A stretch of 64,000 nucleotides of DNA from contig NC_079879.1 in assembly GCF_029227915.1 (NCBI RefSeq), positions 124,001 through 188,000 of the forward strand. The letters run 5' to 3'. Position numbers and translations under genes: made by a program. The DNA comes from Hydractinia symbiolongicarpus. Lineage: Eukaryota; Cnidaria; Hydrozoa; Anthoathecata; Hydractiniidae. Shown here in pieces: positions 10,790-22,309 of the stretch. The notes beneath the pieces were generated by a model. That model saw nothing but the letters and a program-made list of their open reading frames with translations, had not been told where the DNA came from and did not search any database. Position 1 is the stretch's first letter; each line of letters starts with the position of its first letter.

Positions 10790-12400
10790 AACGATTCTTT
10801 AAATTATTTTTCCACCACTAAAACGCATGAGACTTGTAGTTTTCAAAAGTGATTTCATTTTTGATGAGACGCTGAATAAAAGAAGTTTAATCGCCGGCAA
10901 ACGAAAACCCGCGATTTCCCGTAAATCCCGGGCTTTGCCCGTATAGTCGAATGTATAAAAAGAAAGTACTCAGGGAGTAAACTCATTTCCCAAACGATTT
11001 TTGAAATTATTTTTTCACCACTAAGACGCATAAGACTTGTAGTTTTCAAAAATGATTTCATTTTTGATGAGACGCAAAATAAAAGGAGTTTAATCGCCGG
11101 CAAACGAAAACCCGCCATTTCCCGTAAATCCCGGGCTTGACCCGTATAGTCGAATGTATACAAAGAAAGTAAACTGGGAGTAAACTCATTTCCCGAACGA
11201 TTTTTTATATTTTTTTTTCACCACTAAAACGCATGAGACTTGTAGTTTTCAAAAGTGATTTCATTTTTGATGAGAGGCTGAATAAAAGGAGTTTAATCGC
11301 CGGCAAACGAAAACCCGCGATTTCCCGTAAATCCCGGACCCGGCCCGTATAGTCAAAAGTATACAAATAAAGTACGCAGGAAGTAAACTCATTTCCCGAA
11401 CGATTTTTTAAATTATTTTTTTACCACTAAAACGCATGAGACTTGTAGTTTTCAAAAATGATTTCATTTTTGATGAGACGCTGAATAAAAGGAGTTTAAT
11501 CGCCGGCCAACGATAACCCGCGATTTGCCGTAAATCCCGGGCTTGACCCGTATAGTCGAATGTATACAAAGAAAGTAAACTGGGAGTAAAATCAATTCCC
11601 GAACGATTTTTTAAATTAATTTTTTTCCACTAAAACGCATAAGACTTGTAGTTTTTAAAAACGATTTCATTTTTGATGAGACGCTGAATAAAAGGAGTTT
11701 AATCTCCGGCAAACGAAAAACCGCCATTTCCCGTAAATCCCGGACCCGGCCCGTATAGTCAAAAGTATACAAGGAAAGTACGCAGGGAGTAAACTCATTT
11801 CCCGAACGATTCTTTAAATTATTTTTGCACCACTAAAACGCATGAGACTTGTAGTTTTCGAAAGTGATTTCATTTTTGATGAGACGCTGAATAAAAGAAG
11901 TTTAATCGCCGGCAAACGAAAACCGGCGATTTCCCGTAAATGCCGGACCCGGCCCGTATAGTCAAAAGTATACAAATAAAGTACGCAGGGAGTAAACTCA
12001 TTTCCCGAACGATTTTTTAAATTATTTTTTCACCAATAAAACGCATGAGACTTGTAGTTTTCAAAAATGATTTTATTTTTGACGAGACGCTGAATAAAAG
12101 GAGTTTAATCGCCGGCAAACGAAAACCCGCGATTTGCCGTAAATCCCGGGCTTGACCCGTATAGTGGAATGTATACAAAGAAAGTAAACTGGGAGTAAAC
12201 TCATTTCCCGAACGATTTTTTAAATTAATTTTTTACCACTAAAACGCATAAGACTTGTAATTTTCAAAAACGATTACATTTTTGATGAGACGCTGAATAA
12301 AAGGAATTTAATCTGCGGCAAACGAAAACCTGCGATTTCCCGTCAATCCTGGCCCGGCCCGTATAGTCAAAAGTATACAAGGAAAGTACGCAGGGAGTAA
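10790..12400 (+). repeat. 12-unit higher-order repeat, partial copy 1
   Basis: This block matches 13,220-14,830 at an offset of 2,435. The markers gcaaaataaaagg (11,074) and cgattaca (12,271) are in the same order as in later copies. The offset falls to 2,425 after 13,824 because of a 10-bp deletion in the next copy. Similarity ends near 12,400, about 4 units short of a full 12-unit period; the following units resemble others of the same family in different order. Confidence 0.7.
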
Positions 12401-13219
12401 ACTCATTTCCCGAACGATTTTTTAAATTTTTTTTTTACCACTAAAACGCATGAGACTTGTAGTTTTCAAAAATGATTTCATTTTTGATGAGACGCTGAAT
12501 AAAAGGAGTTTAATCGCCGGCCAACGATAACCCGCGATTTGCCGTAAATCCCGGGCTTGACCCGTATAGTCGAATGTATACAAAGAAAGTAAACTGGGAG
12601 TAAACTCAATTCCCGAACGATTTTTTAAATTAATTTCTTTCCACTAAAACGCATAAGAGTTGTAGTTTTCAAAAACGATTTCATTTTTGATGAGACGCTG
12701 AATAAAACGAGCTTAATCTCCGGCAAACGAAAACCCGCCATTTCCCGTAAATCCCGGACCCGGCCCGTATAGTCAAAAGTATACAAGGAAAGTACCCAGG
12801 GAGTAAACTCATTTCCCAAACGATTCTTTAAATTATTTTTCCACCACTAAAACGCATGAGACTTGTAGTTTTCAAAAGTGATTTCATTTTTGATGAGACG
12901 CTGAATAAAAGAAGTTTAATCGCCGGCAAACGAAAACCCGCGATTTACCGTAAATCCCGGGCTTGGCCCGTATAGTCGAATGTATAAAAAGAAAGTAAAC
13001 TGGGAGTAAACTCAATTCCCGAACGATTTTTTAAATTAATTTCTTTCCACTAAAACGCATAAGACTTGTAGTTTTCAAAAACGATTTCATTTTTGATGAG
13101 ACGCTGAATAAAAGGAGTTTAATCTCCGGCAAACGAAAACCCGCCATTTCCCGTAAATCCCGGACCCGGCCCGCATAGTCAAAAGTATACAAGGAAAGTA
13201 CGCAGGGAGTAAACTCATT
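12401..13219 (+). repeat. Mixed satellite units between higher-order copies
   Basis: Four units linking partial copy 1 to copy 2. They include the rare ataaaacgagcttaat at about 12,705. No gene seen. Confidence 0.7.
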
Positions 13220-13820
13220 CCCCGAACGATTCTTTAAATTATTTTTCCACCACTAAAACGCATGAGACTTGCAGTTTTCAAAAGTGATTTCATTTTTGAT
13301 GAGACGCTGAATAAAAGAAGTTTAATCGCCGGCAAAAGAAAACCCGCGATTTCCCGTAAATCCCGGGCTTTGCCCGTATAGTCGAATGTATAAAAAGAAA
13401 GTACTCAGGGAGTAAACTCATTTCCCGAACGATTTTTGAAATTATTTTTTCACCACTAAGACGCATGAGACTTGTAGTTTTCAAAAATGATTTCATTTTT
13501 GATGAGACGCAAAATAAAAGGAGTTTAATGGCCGGCAAACGAAAACCCGCGATTTCCCGTAAATCCCGGGCTTGACCCGTATAGTCGAATGTATACAAAG
13601 AAAGTAAACTGGGAGTAAACTCATTTCCCGAACGATTTTTTAAATTATTTTTTCACCACTAAAACGCATGAGACTTGTAGTTTTCAAAAGTGATTTCATT
13701 TTTGATGAGAGGCTGAATAAAAGGAGTTTAATCGCCGGCAAACGAAAACCCGCGATTTCCCGTAAATCCCGGACCCGGCCCGTATAGTCAAAAGTATACA
13801 AATAAAGTACGCAGGATGTA

Positions 13821-13830
13821 AACTACGATT
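13821..13830 (+). repeat. 10-bp deletion inside one unit
   Basis: The sequence reads aactacgatt where the standard unit reads aactcatttcccgaacgatt. The missing ten bases lie between 13,824 and 13,825. The deletion explains the 2,425-bp spacing of the cgattaca marker (12,271 to 14,696) where 2,435 is expected. It is absent from copies 1, 3 and 4, so it arose after they separated. Confidence 0.8.
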
Positions 13831-14772
13831 TTTTAAATTATTTTTTTACCACTAAAACGCATGAGACTTGTAGTTTTTAAAAATGATTTCATTTTTGATG
13901 AGACGCTGAATAAAAGGAGTTTAATCGCCGGCCAACGATAACCCGCGATTTGCCGTAAATCCCGGGCTTGACCCGTATAGTCGAATGTATACAAAGAAAG
14001 TAAACTGGGAGTAAAATCAGTTCCCGAACGATTTTTTAAATTAATTTTTTTCCACTAAAACGCATAAGACTTGTAGTTTTCAAAAACGATTTCATTTTTG
14101 ATGAGACGCTGAATAAAAGGAGTTTAATCTCCGGCAAACGAAAAACCGCCATTTCCCGTAAATCCCGGACCCGGCCCGTATAGTCAAAAGTATACAAGGA
14201 AAGTACGCAGGGAGTAAACTCATTTCCCGAACGATTCTTTAAAATATTTTTCCACCACTAAAACGCATGAGACTTGTAGTTTTCGAAAGTGATTTCATTT
14301 TTGATGAGACGCTGAATAAAAGAAGTTTAATCGCCGGCAAACGAAAACCCGCGATTTCCCGTAAATGCCGGACCCGGCCCGTATAGTCAAAAGTATACAA
14401 ATAAAGTACGCAGGGAGTAAACTCATTTCCCGAACGATTTTTTAAATTATTTTTTCACCAATAAAACGCATGAGACTTGTAGTTTTCAAAAATGATTTTA
14501 TTTTTGACGAGACGCTGAATAAAAGGAGTTTAATCGCCGGCAAACGAAAACCCGCGATTTGCCGTAAATCCCGGGCTTGACCCGTATAGTCGAATGTATA
14601 CAAAGAAAGTAAACTGGGAGTAAACTCATTTCCCGAACGATTTTTTAAATTAATTTTTTACCACTAAAACGCATAAGACTTGTAATTTTCAAAAACGATT
14701 ACATTTTTGATGAGACGCTGAATAAAAGGAATTTAATCTGCGGCAAACGAAAACCTGCGATTTCCCGTGAAT

Positions 14773-14816
14773 CCCGGGCTTGGCCCGTATAGTCAAAAGT
14801 ATACAAGGAAAGTACG
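14773..14816 (+). repeat. Class II/I recombinant unit
   Basis: Class II core (cccgggcttggcccg) followed by a class I segment (gtatagtcaaaagtatac). The matching place in copies 3 and 4 (about 19,440 and 21,875) has a shortened cccggcccggcccg core, so this change is private to copy 2. Confidence 0.6.
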
Positions 14817-15210
14817 CAGGGAGTAAACTCATTTCCCTAACGATTCTTTAAATTATTTTTTCACCACTAAAACGCATGAGACTTGTAGTTTTCAAAAGTG
14901 ATTTCATTTTTGATGAGAGGCTGAATAAAAGGAGTTTAATCGCCGGCAAACGAAAACCCGCGATTTTCCGTAAATCCCGGACCCGGCCCGTATAGTCAAA
15001 AGTATACAAATAAAGTACGCAGGAAGTAAACTCATTTCCCGAACGATTTTTTAAATTATTTTTTTACCACTAAAACGCATGAGACTTGTAGTTTTCAAAA
15101 ATGATTTCATTTTTGATGAGACGCTGAATAAAAGGAGTTTAATCGCCGGCCAACGATAACCCGCGATTTGCCGTAAATCCCGGGCTTGACCCGTATAGTC
15201 GAATGTATAC

Positions 15211-17440
15211 AAATAAAGTACCCAGGGAGTAAACTCATTTCCCGAACGATTCTTTAAATTATTTCTTCACCACTAAAACGCATGAGACTTGTAGTTTTCA
15301 AAAATGATTTTATTTTTGATGAGACGCTGAATAAAAGGAGTTTATTCTCCGGCAAACGAAAACCCGCGATTTCCCGTAAATCCCGGACCCGGCCCGTATA
15401 GTCAAAATTATACAAAGAAAGTACGCAGGGAGAAAACTCATTTCCCGAACGCTTCTTTGAATTATTTTTTCACCACTAAAACGCGTAAGACTTGTAGTTT
15501 TCAAAAATGATATCATTTTTGATGAGACGCTGAATAAAAGGAGTTTAATCTCCGGCAAACGAAAACCCGCCATTTCCCGTAAATCCCGGACTCGGCCCGT
15601 ATTGTCAAAAGTATACAAGGAAAGTACGCAGGGAGTAAACTCATTTCCCGAACGATTCTTTAAATTATTTTTCCACCACTAAAACGCATGAGACTTGTAG
15701 TTTTCGAAAGTGATTTCATTTTTGATGAGACGCTGAATAAAAGAAGTTTAATCGCCGGCAAACGAAAACCCGCGATTTCCCGTAAATCCCGGACCCGGCC
15801 CGTATAGTCAAAAGTATACAAATAAAGTACGCAGGAAGTAAACTCATTTCCCGAACGATTTTTTAAATTATTTTTTTACCACTAAAACGCATGAGACTTG
15901 TAGTTTTCAAAAATGATTTCATTTTTGATGAGACGCTGAATAAAAGGAGTTTAATCGCCGGCCAACGATAACCCGCGATTTGCCGTAAATCCCGGGCTTG
16001 ACCCGTATAGTCGAATGTATACAAAGAAAGTAAACTGGGAGTAAACTCAATTCCCGAACGATTTTTTAAATTAATTTCTTTCCACTAAAACGCATAAGAC
16101 TTGTAGTTTTCAAAAACGATTTCATTTTTGATGAGACGCTGAATAAAAGGAGCTTAATCTCCGGCAAACGAAAACCCGCCATTTCCCGTAAATCCCGGAC
16201 CCGGCCCGTATAGTCAAAAGTATACAAGGAAAGTACGCAGGGAGTAAACTCATTTCCCGAACGATTCTTTAAATTATTTTTCCACCACTAAAACGCATGA
16301 GACTTGTAGTTTTCAAAAGTGATTTCATTTTTGATGAGACGCTGAATAAAAGAAGTTTAATCGCCGGCAAACGAAAACCCGCGATTTCCCGTAAATCCCG
16401 GGCTTGGCCCGTATAGTCGAATGTATAAAAAGAAAGTATTCAGGGAGTAAACTCATTTCCCAAACGATTTTTGAAATTATTTTTTCACCACTAAGACGCA
16501 TGAGACTTGTAGTTTTCAAAAATGATTTCATTTTTGATGAGACGCTGAATAAAAGGAGTTTAATCTCCAGCAAACGAAAACCCGTGATTTCCCCTAAATC
16601 CCGGACTCGGCTCGTGTAGTCAAAAGTACACAAATAAAGTACCCAGGGAGTAAACTCATTTCCCGAACGATTCTTTAAATTATTTTTTCACCACTAAAAC
16701 GCATGAGAATTGTAGTTTTCAAAAATGATTTTATTTTTGATGAGACGCTGAATAAAAGGAGTTTATTCTCCGGCAAACGAAAACCCGCGATTTCCCGTAA
16801 ATCCCGGACCCGGCCCGTATGGTCAAAATTATACAAAGAAAGTACGCAGGGAGAAAACTCATTTCCCGAACGCTTCTTTGAATTATTTTTTCACCACTAA
16901 AACGCGTAAGACTTGTAGTTTTCAAAAATGATTTCATTTTTGATGAGACGCTGAAGAAAAGGAGTTTATTCTCCGGCAAACAAAAACCCGCGATTTCCGG
17001 TAAATCCCGGACCCGGCCCGTATAGTCAAAAGTATACAAAGAAAGTACGCAGGGAGTAAACTCATTTCCCGAACGATTCTTTAAATTATTTTTTCACCAC
17101 TAAAACGCGTGAGACTAGTAGTTTTCAAAAATGATTTCACTTTTGATGAGACGCTGAATAAAAGAAGTTTAATCGCCGGCAAACGAAAACCCGCGATTTC
17201 CCGTAAATCCCGGACTCGGCCCGTATAGTCAAAAGTATACAAGGAAAGTACGCAGGGAGTAAACTCATTTCCCGAACGATTCTTTAAATTATTTTTCCAC
17301 CACTAAAACGCATGAGACTTGTAGTTTTCAAAAGTGATTTCATTTTTCATGAGACGCTGAATAAAAGAAGTTTAATCGCCGGCAAACGAAAACCCGCGAT
17401 TTCCCGTTAATCCCGGGCTTGGCCCGTATAGTCGAATGTA
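15211..17440 (+). repeat. Mixed satellite units, left domain
   Basis: About eleven units. The section near 15,840-16,330 matches 22,130-22,620 at an offset of 6,290. Units with acgcgtaag or acgcgtgag, creating an acgcgt (MluI) site, occur at about 15,480, 16,900 and 17,105. No gene seen. Confidence 0.75.
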
Positions 17441-19874
17441 TAAAAAGAAAGTACCCAGGGAGTAAACTCATTTCCCGAACGATTTTTTAAATTATTTTTT
17501 CTTCACCACAACGCATGAGACTTGTAGTTTTCAAAAATGATTTCATTTTTGATGAGACGCTGAATAAAAGGAGTTTAATCTCCGGCAAACGAAAACCCGT
17601 GATTTCCCCTAAATCCCGGACTCGGTCCGTGTAGTCAAAAGTACACAAATAAAGTACCCAGGGAGTAAACTGATTTCCCGAACGATTCTTTAAATTATTT
17701 TTTCACCACTAAAACGCATGAGACTTGTAGTTTTCAAAAACGATTTCATTTTTGATGAGACGCTGAATAAAAGGAGTTTAATCTCCGGCAAACGAAAACC
17801 CGCCATTTCCCGTAAATCCCGGACCCGGCCCGTATAGTCAAAAGTATACAAGGAAAGTACGCAGGGAGTAAACTCATTTCCCGAACGATTCTTTAAATTA
17901 TTTTTCCACCACTAAAACGCATGAGACTTGTAGTTTTCAAAAGTGATTTCATTTTTGATGAGACGCTGAATAAAAGAAGTTTAATCGCCGGCAAACGAAA
18001 ACCCGCGATTTCCCGTTAATCCCGGGCTTGGCCCGTATAGTCGAATGTATAAAAAGAAAGTACTCAGGGAGTGAACTCATTTCCCGAACGATTTTTGAAA
18101 TTATTTTTTCACCACTAAGACGCATGAGACTTGTAGTTTTCAAAAATGATTTCATTTTTGATGAGACGCAAAATAAAAGGAGTTTAATGGCCGGCAAACA
18201 AAAACCCGCGATTTCCCGTAAATCCCGGGCTTGACCCGTATAGTCGAATGTATACAAAGAAAGTAAACTGGGAGTAAACTCATTTCCCGAACGATTTTTA
18301 AATTATTTTTTCACCACTAAAACGCATGAGACTTGTAGTTTTCAAAAGTGATTTCATTTTTGATGAGAGGCTGAATAAAAGGAGTTTAATCGCCGGCAAA
18401 CGAAAACCCGCGATTTCCCGTAAATCCCGGACCCGGCCCGTATAGTCAAAAGTATACAAATAAAGTACGCAGGAAGTAAACTCATTTCCCGAACGATTTT
18501 TTAAATTATTTTTTTACCACTAAAACGCATGAGACTTGTAGTTTTCAAAAATGATTTCATTTTTGATGAGACGCTGAATAAAAGGAGTTTAATCGCCGGC
18601 CAACGATAACCCGCGATTTGCCGTAAATCCCGGGCTTGACCCGTATAGTCGAATGTATACAAAGAAAGTAAACTGGGAGTAAAATCAAGTCCCGAACGAT
18701 TTTTTAAATTAATTTTTTTCCACTAAAACGCATAAGACTTGTAGTTTTCAAAAACGATTTCATTTTTGATGAGACGCTGAATAAAAGGAGTTTAATCTCC
18801 GGCAAACGAAAAACCGCCATTTCCCGTAAATCCCGGACCCGGCCCGTATAGTCAAAAGTATACAAGGAAAGTACGCAGGGAGTAAACTCATTTCCCGAAC
18901 GATTCTTTAAAATATTTTTCCACCACTAAAACGCATGAGACTTGTAGTTTTCGAAAGTGATTTCATTTTTGATGAGACGCTGAATAAAAGAAGTTTAATC
19001 GCCGGCAAACGAAAACCCGCGATTTCCCGTAAATGCCGGACCCGGCCCGTATAGTCAAAAGTATACAAATAAAGTACGCAGGGAGTAAACTCATTTCCCG
19101 AACGATTTTTTAAATTATTTTTTCACCAATAAAACGCATGAGACTTGTAGTTTTCAAAAATGATTTTATTTTTGACGAGACGCTGAATAAAAGGAGTTTA
19201 ATCGCCGGCAAACGAAAACCCGCGATTTGCCGTAAATCCCGGGCTTGACCCGTATAGTCGAATGTATACAAAGAAAGTAAACTGGGAGTAAACTCATTTC
19301 CCGAACGATTTTTTAAATTAATTTTTTACCACTAAAACGCATAAGACTTGTAATTTTCAAAAACGATTACATTTTTGATGAGACGCTGAATAAAAGGAAT
19401 TTAATCTGCGGCAAACGAAAACCTGCGATTTCCCGTGAATCCCGGCCCGGCCCGTATAGTCAAAAGTATACAAGGAAAGTACGCAGGGAGTAAACTCATT
19501 TCCCGAACGATTCTTTAAATTATTTTTTCACCACTAAAACGCATGAGACTTGTAGTTTTCAAAAGTGATTTCATTTTTGATGAGAGGCTGAATAAAAGGA
19601 GTTTAATCGCCGGCAAACGAAAACCCGCGATTTCCCGTAAATCCCGGACCCGGCCCGTATAGTCAAAAGTATAGAAATAAAGTACGCAGGAAGTAAACTC
19701 ATTTCCCGAACTATTTTTTAAATTATTTTTTTACCACTAAAACGCATGAGACTTGTAGTTTTCAAAAATGATTTCATTTTTGATGAGACGCTGAATAAAA
19801 GGAGTTTAATCGCCGGCCAACGATAACCCGCGATTTGCCGTAAATCCCGGGCTTGACCCGTATAGTCGAATGTA
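17441..19874 (+). repeat. 12-unit higher-order repeat, copy 3 (2,434 bp)
   Basis: Direct tandem partner of 19,875-22,309. Offsets of matching landmarks are 2,434 up to about 18,293 and 2,435 after it, because this copy lacks one T in gattttta there. By eye I saw fewer than ten differences, including gtgaactc at about 18,071, cttcacc at about 17,501 and gaactattt at about 19,710. That implies more than 99% identity, against visibly greater divergence between neighbouring single units, which is the hallmark of a true higher-order repeat. Confidence 0.85.
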
Positions 19875-22309
19875 TACAAAGAAAGTACCCAGGGAGTAAA
19901 CTCATTTCCCGAACGATTTTTTAAATTATTTTTTCATCACCACAACGCATGAGACTTGTAGTTTTCAAAAATGATTTCATTTTTGATGAGACGCTGAATA
20001 AAAGGAGTTTAATCTCCGGCAAACGAAAACCCGTGATTTCCCCTAAATCCCGGACTCGGTCCGTGTAGTCAAAAGTACACAAATAAAGTACCCAGGGAGT
20101 AAACTGATTTCCCGAACGATTCTTTAAATTATTTTTTCACCACTAAAACGCATGAGACTTGTAGTTTTCAAAAACGATTTCATTTTTGATGAGACGCTGA
20201 ATAAAAGGAGTTTAATCTCCGGCAAACGAAAACCCGCCATTTCCCGTAAATCCCGGACCCGGCCCGTATAGTCAAAAGTATACAAGGAAAGTACGCAGGG
20301 AGTAAACTCATTTCCCGAACGATTCTTTAAATTATTTTTCCACCACTAAAACGCATGAGACTTGTAGTTTTCAAAAGTGATTTCATTTTTGATGAGACGC
20401 TGAATAAAAGAAGTTTAAGCGCCGGCAAACGAAAACCCGCGATTTCCCGTTAATCCCGGGCTTGGCCCGTATAGTCGAATGTATAAAAAGAAAGTACTCA
20501 GGGAGTAAACTCATTTCCCGAACGATTTTTGAAATTATTTTTTCACCACTAAGACGCATGAGACTTGTAGTTTTCAAAAATGATTTCATTTTTGATGAGA
20601 CGCAAAATAAAAGGAGTTTAATGGCCGGCAAACAAAAACCCGCGATTTCCCGTAAATCCCGGGCTTGACCCGTATAGTCGAATGTATACAAAGAAAGTAA
20701 ACTGGGAGTAAACTCATTTCCCGAACGATTTTTTAAATTATTTTTTCACCACTAAAACGCATGAGACTTGTAGTTTTCAAAAGTGATTTCATTTTTGATG
20801 AGAGGCTGAATAAAAGGAGTTTAATCGCCGGCAAACGAAAACCCGCGATTTCCCGTAAATCCCGGACCCGGCCCGTATAGTCAAAAGTATACAAATAAAG
20901 TACGCAGGAAGTAAACTCATTTCCCGAACGATTTTTTAAATTATTTTTTTACCACTAAAACGCATGAGACTTGTAGTTTTCAAAAATGATTTCATTTTTG
21001 ATGAGACGCTGAATAAAAGGAGTTTAATCGCCGGCCAACGATAACCCGCGATTTGCCGTAAATCCCGGGCTTGACCCGTATAGTCGAATGTATACAAAGA
21101 AAGTAAACTGGGAGTAAAATCAAGTCCCGAACGATTTTTTAAATTAATTTTTTTCCACTAAAACGCATAAGACTTGTAGTTTTCAAAAACGATTTCATTT
21201 TTGATGAGACGCTGAATAAAAGGAGTTTAATCTCCGGCAAACGAAAAACCGCCATTTCCCGTAAATCCCGGACCCGGCCCGTATAGTCAAAAGTATACAA
21301 GGAAAGTACGCAGGGAGTAAACTCATTTCCCGAACGATTCTTTAAAATATTTTTCCACCACTAAAACGCATGAGACTTGTAGTTTTCGAAAGTGATTTCA
21401 TTTTTGATGAGACGCTGAATAAAAGAAGTTTAATCGCCGGCAAACGAAAACCCGCGATTTCCCGTAAATGCCGGACCCGGCCCGTATAGTCAAAAGTATA
21501 CAAATAAAGTACGCAGGGAGTAAACTCATTTCCCGAACGATTTTTTAAATTATTTTTTCACCAATAAAACGCATGAGACTTGTAGTTTTCAAAAATGATT
21601 TTATTTTTGACGAGACGCTGAATAAAAGGAGTTTAATCGCCGGCAAACGAAAACCCGCGATTTGCCGTAAATCCCGGGCTTGACCCGTATAGTCGAATGT
21701 ATACAAAGAAAGTAAACTGGGAGTAAACTCATTTCCCGAACGATTTTTTAAATTAATTTTTTACCACTAAAACGCATAAGACTTGTAATTTTCAAAAACG
21801 ATTACATTTTTGATGAGACGCTGAATAAAAGGAATTTAATCTGCGGCAAACGAAAACCTGCGATTTCCCGTGAATCCCGGCCCGGCCCGTATAGTCAAAA
21901 GTATACAAGGAAAGTACGCAGGGAGTAAACTCATTTCCCGAACGATTCTTTAAATTATTTTTTCACCACTAAAACGCATGAGACTTGTAGTTTTCAAAAG
22001 TGATTTCATTTTTGATGAGAGGCTGAATAAAAGGAGTTTAATCGCCGGCAAACGAAAACCCGCGATTTCCCGTAAATCCCGGACCCGGCCCGTATAGTCA
22101 AAAGTATAGAAATAAAGTACGCAGGAAGTAAACTCATTTCCCGAACGATTTTTTAAATTATTTTTTTACCACTAAAGCGCATGAGACTTGTAGTTTTCAA
22201 AAATGATTTCATTTTTGATGAGACGCTGAATAAAAGGAGTTTAATCGCCGGCCAACGATAACCCGCGATTTGCCGTAAATCCCGGGCTTGACCCGTATAG
22301 TCGAATGTA
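19875..22309 (+). repeat. 12-unit higher-order repeat, copy 4 (2,435 bp)
   Basis: Near-identical tandem partner of copy 3. Private changes include aagcgcc at about 20,418 and aaagcgc at about 22,176. The markers gcaaaataaaagg (20,602) and cgattaca (21,799) sit at the same relative positions. The match ends at about 22,309, where the units switch from the acccaggg form to the aactggg form. Confidence 0.85.

Larger units (their letters stand above)
13220..15210 (+). repeat. 12-unit higher-order repeat, copy 2 (10 units retained)
   Basis: Matches 17,880-19,874 at an offset of 4,659 up to 13,824 and 4,668 beyond it. The change of 9 is accounted for by a 10-bp deletion here and a 1-bp deletion in copy 3. 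Markers gcaaaataaaagg (13,509) and cgattaca (14,696) are present. Similarity fades just after 15,210 at a class II unit junction. Confidence 0.75.
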
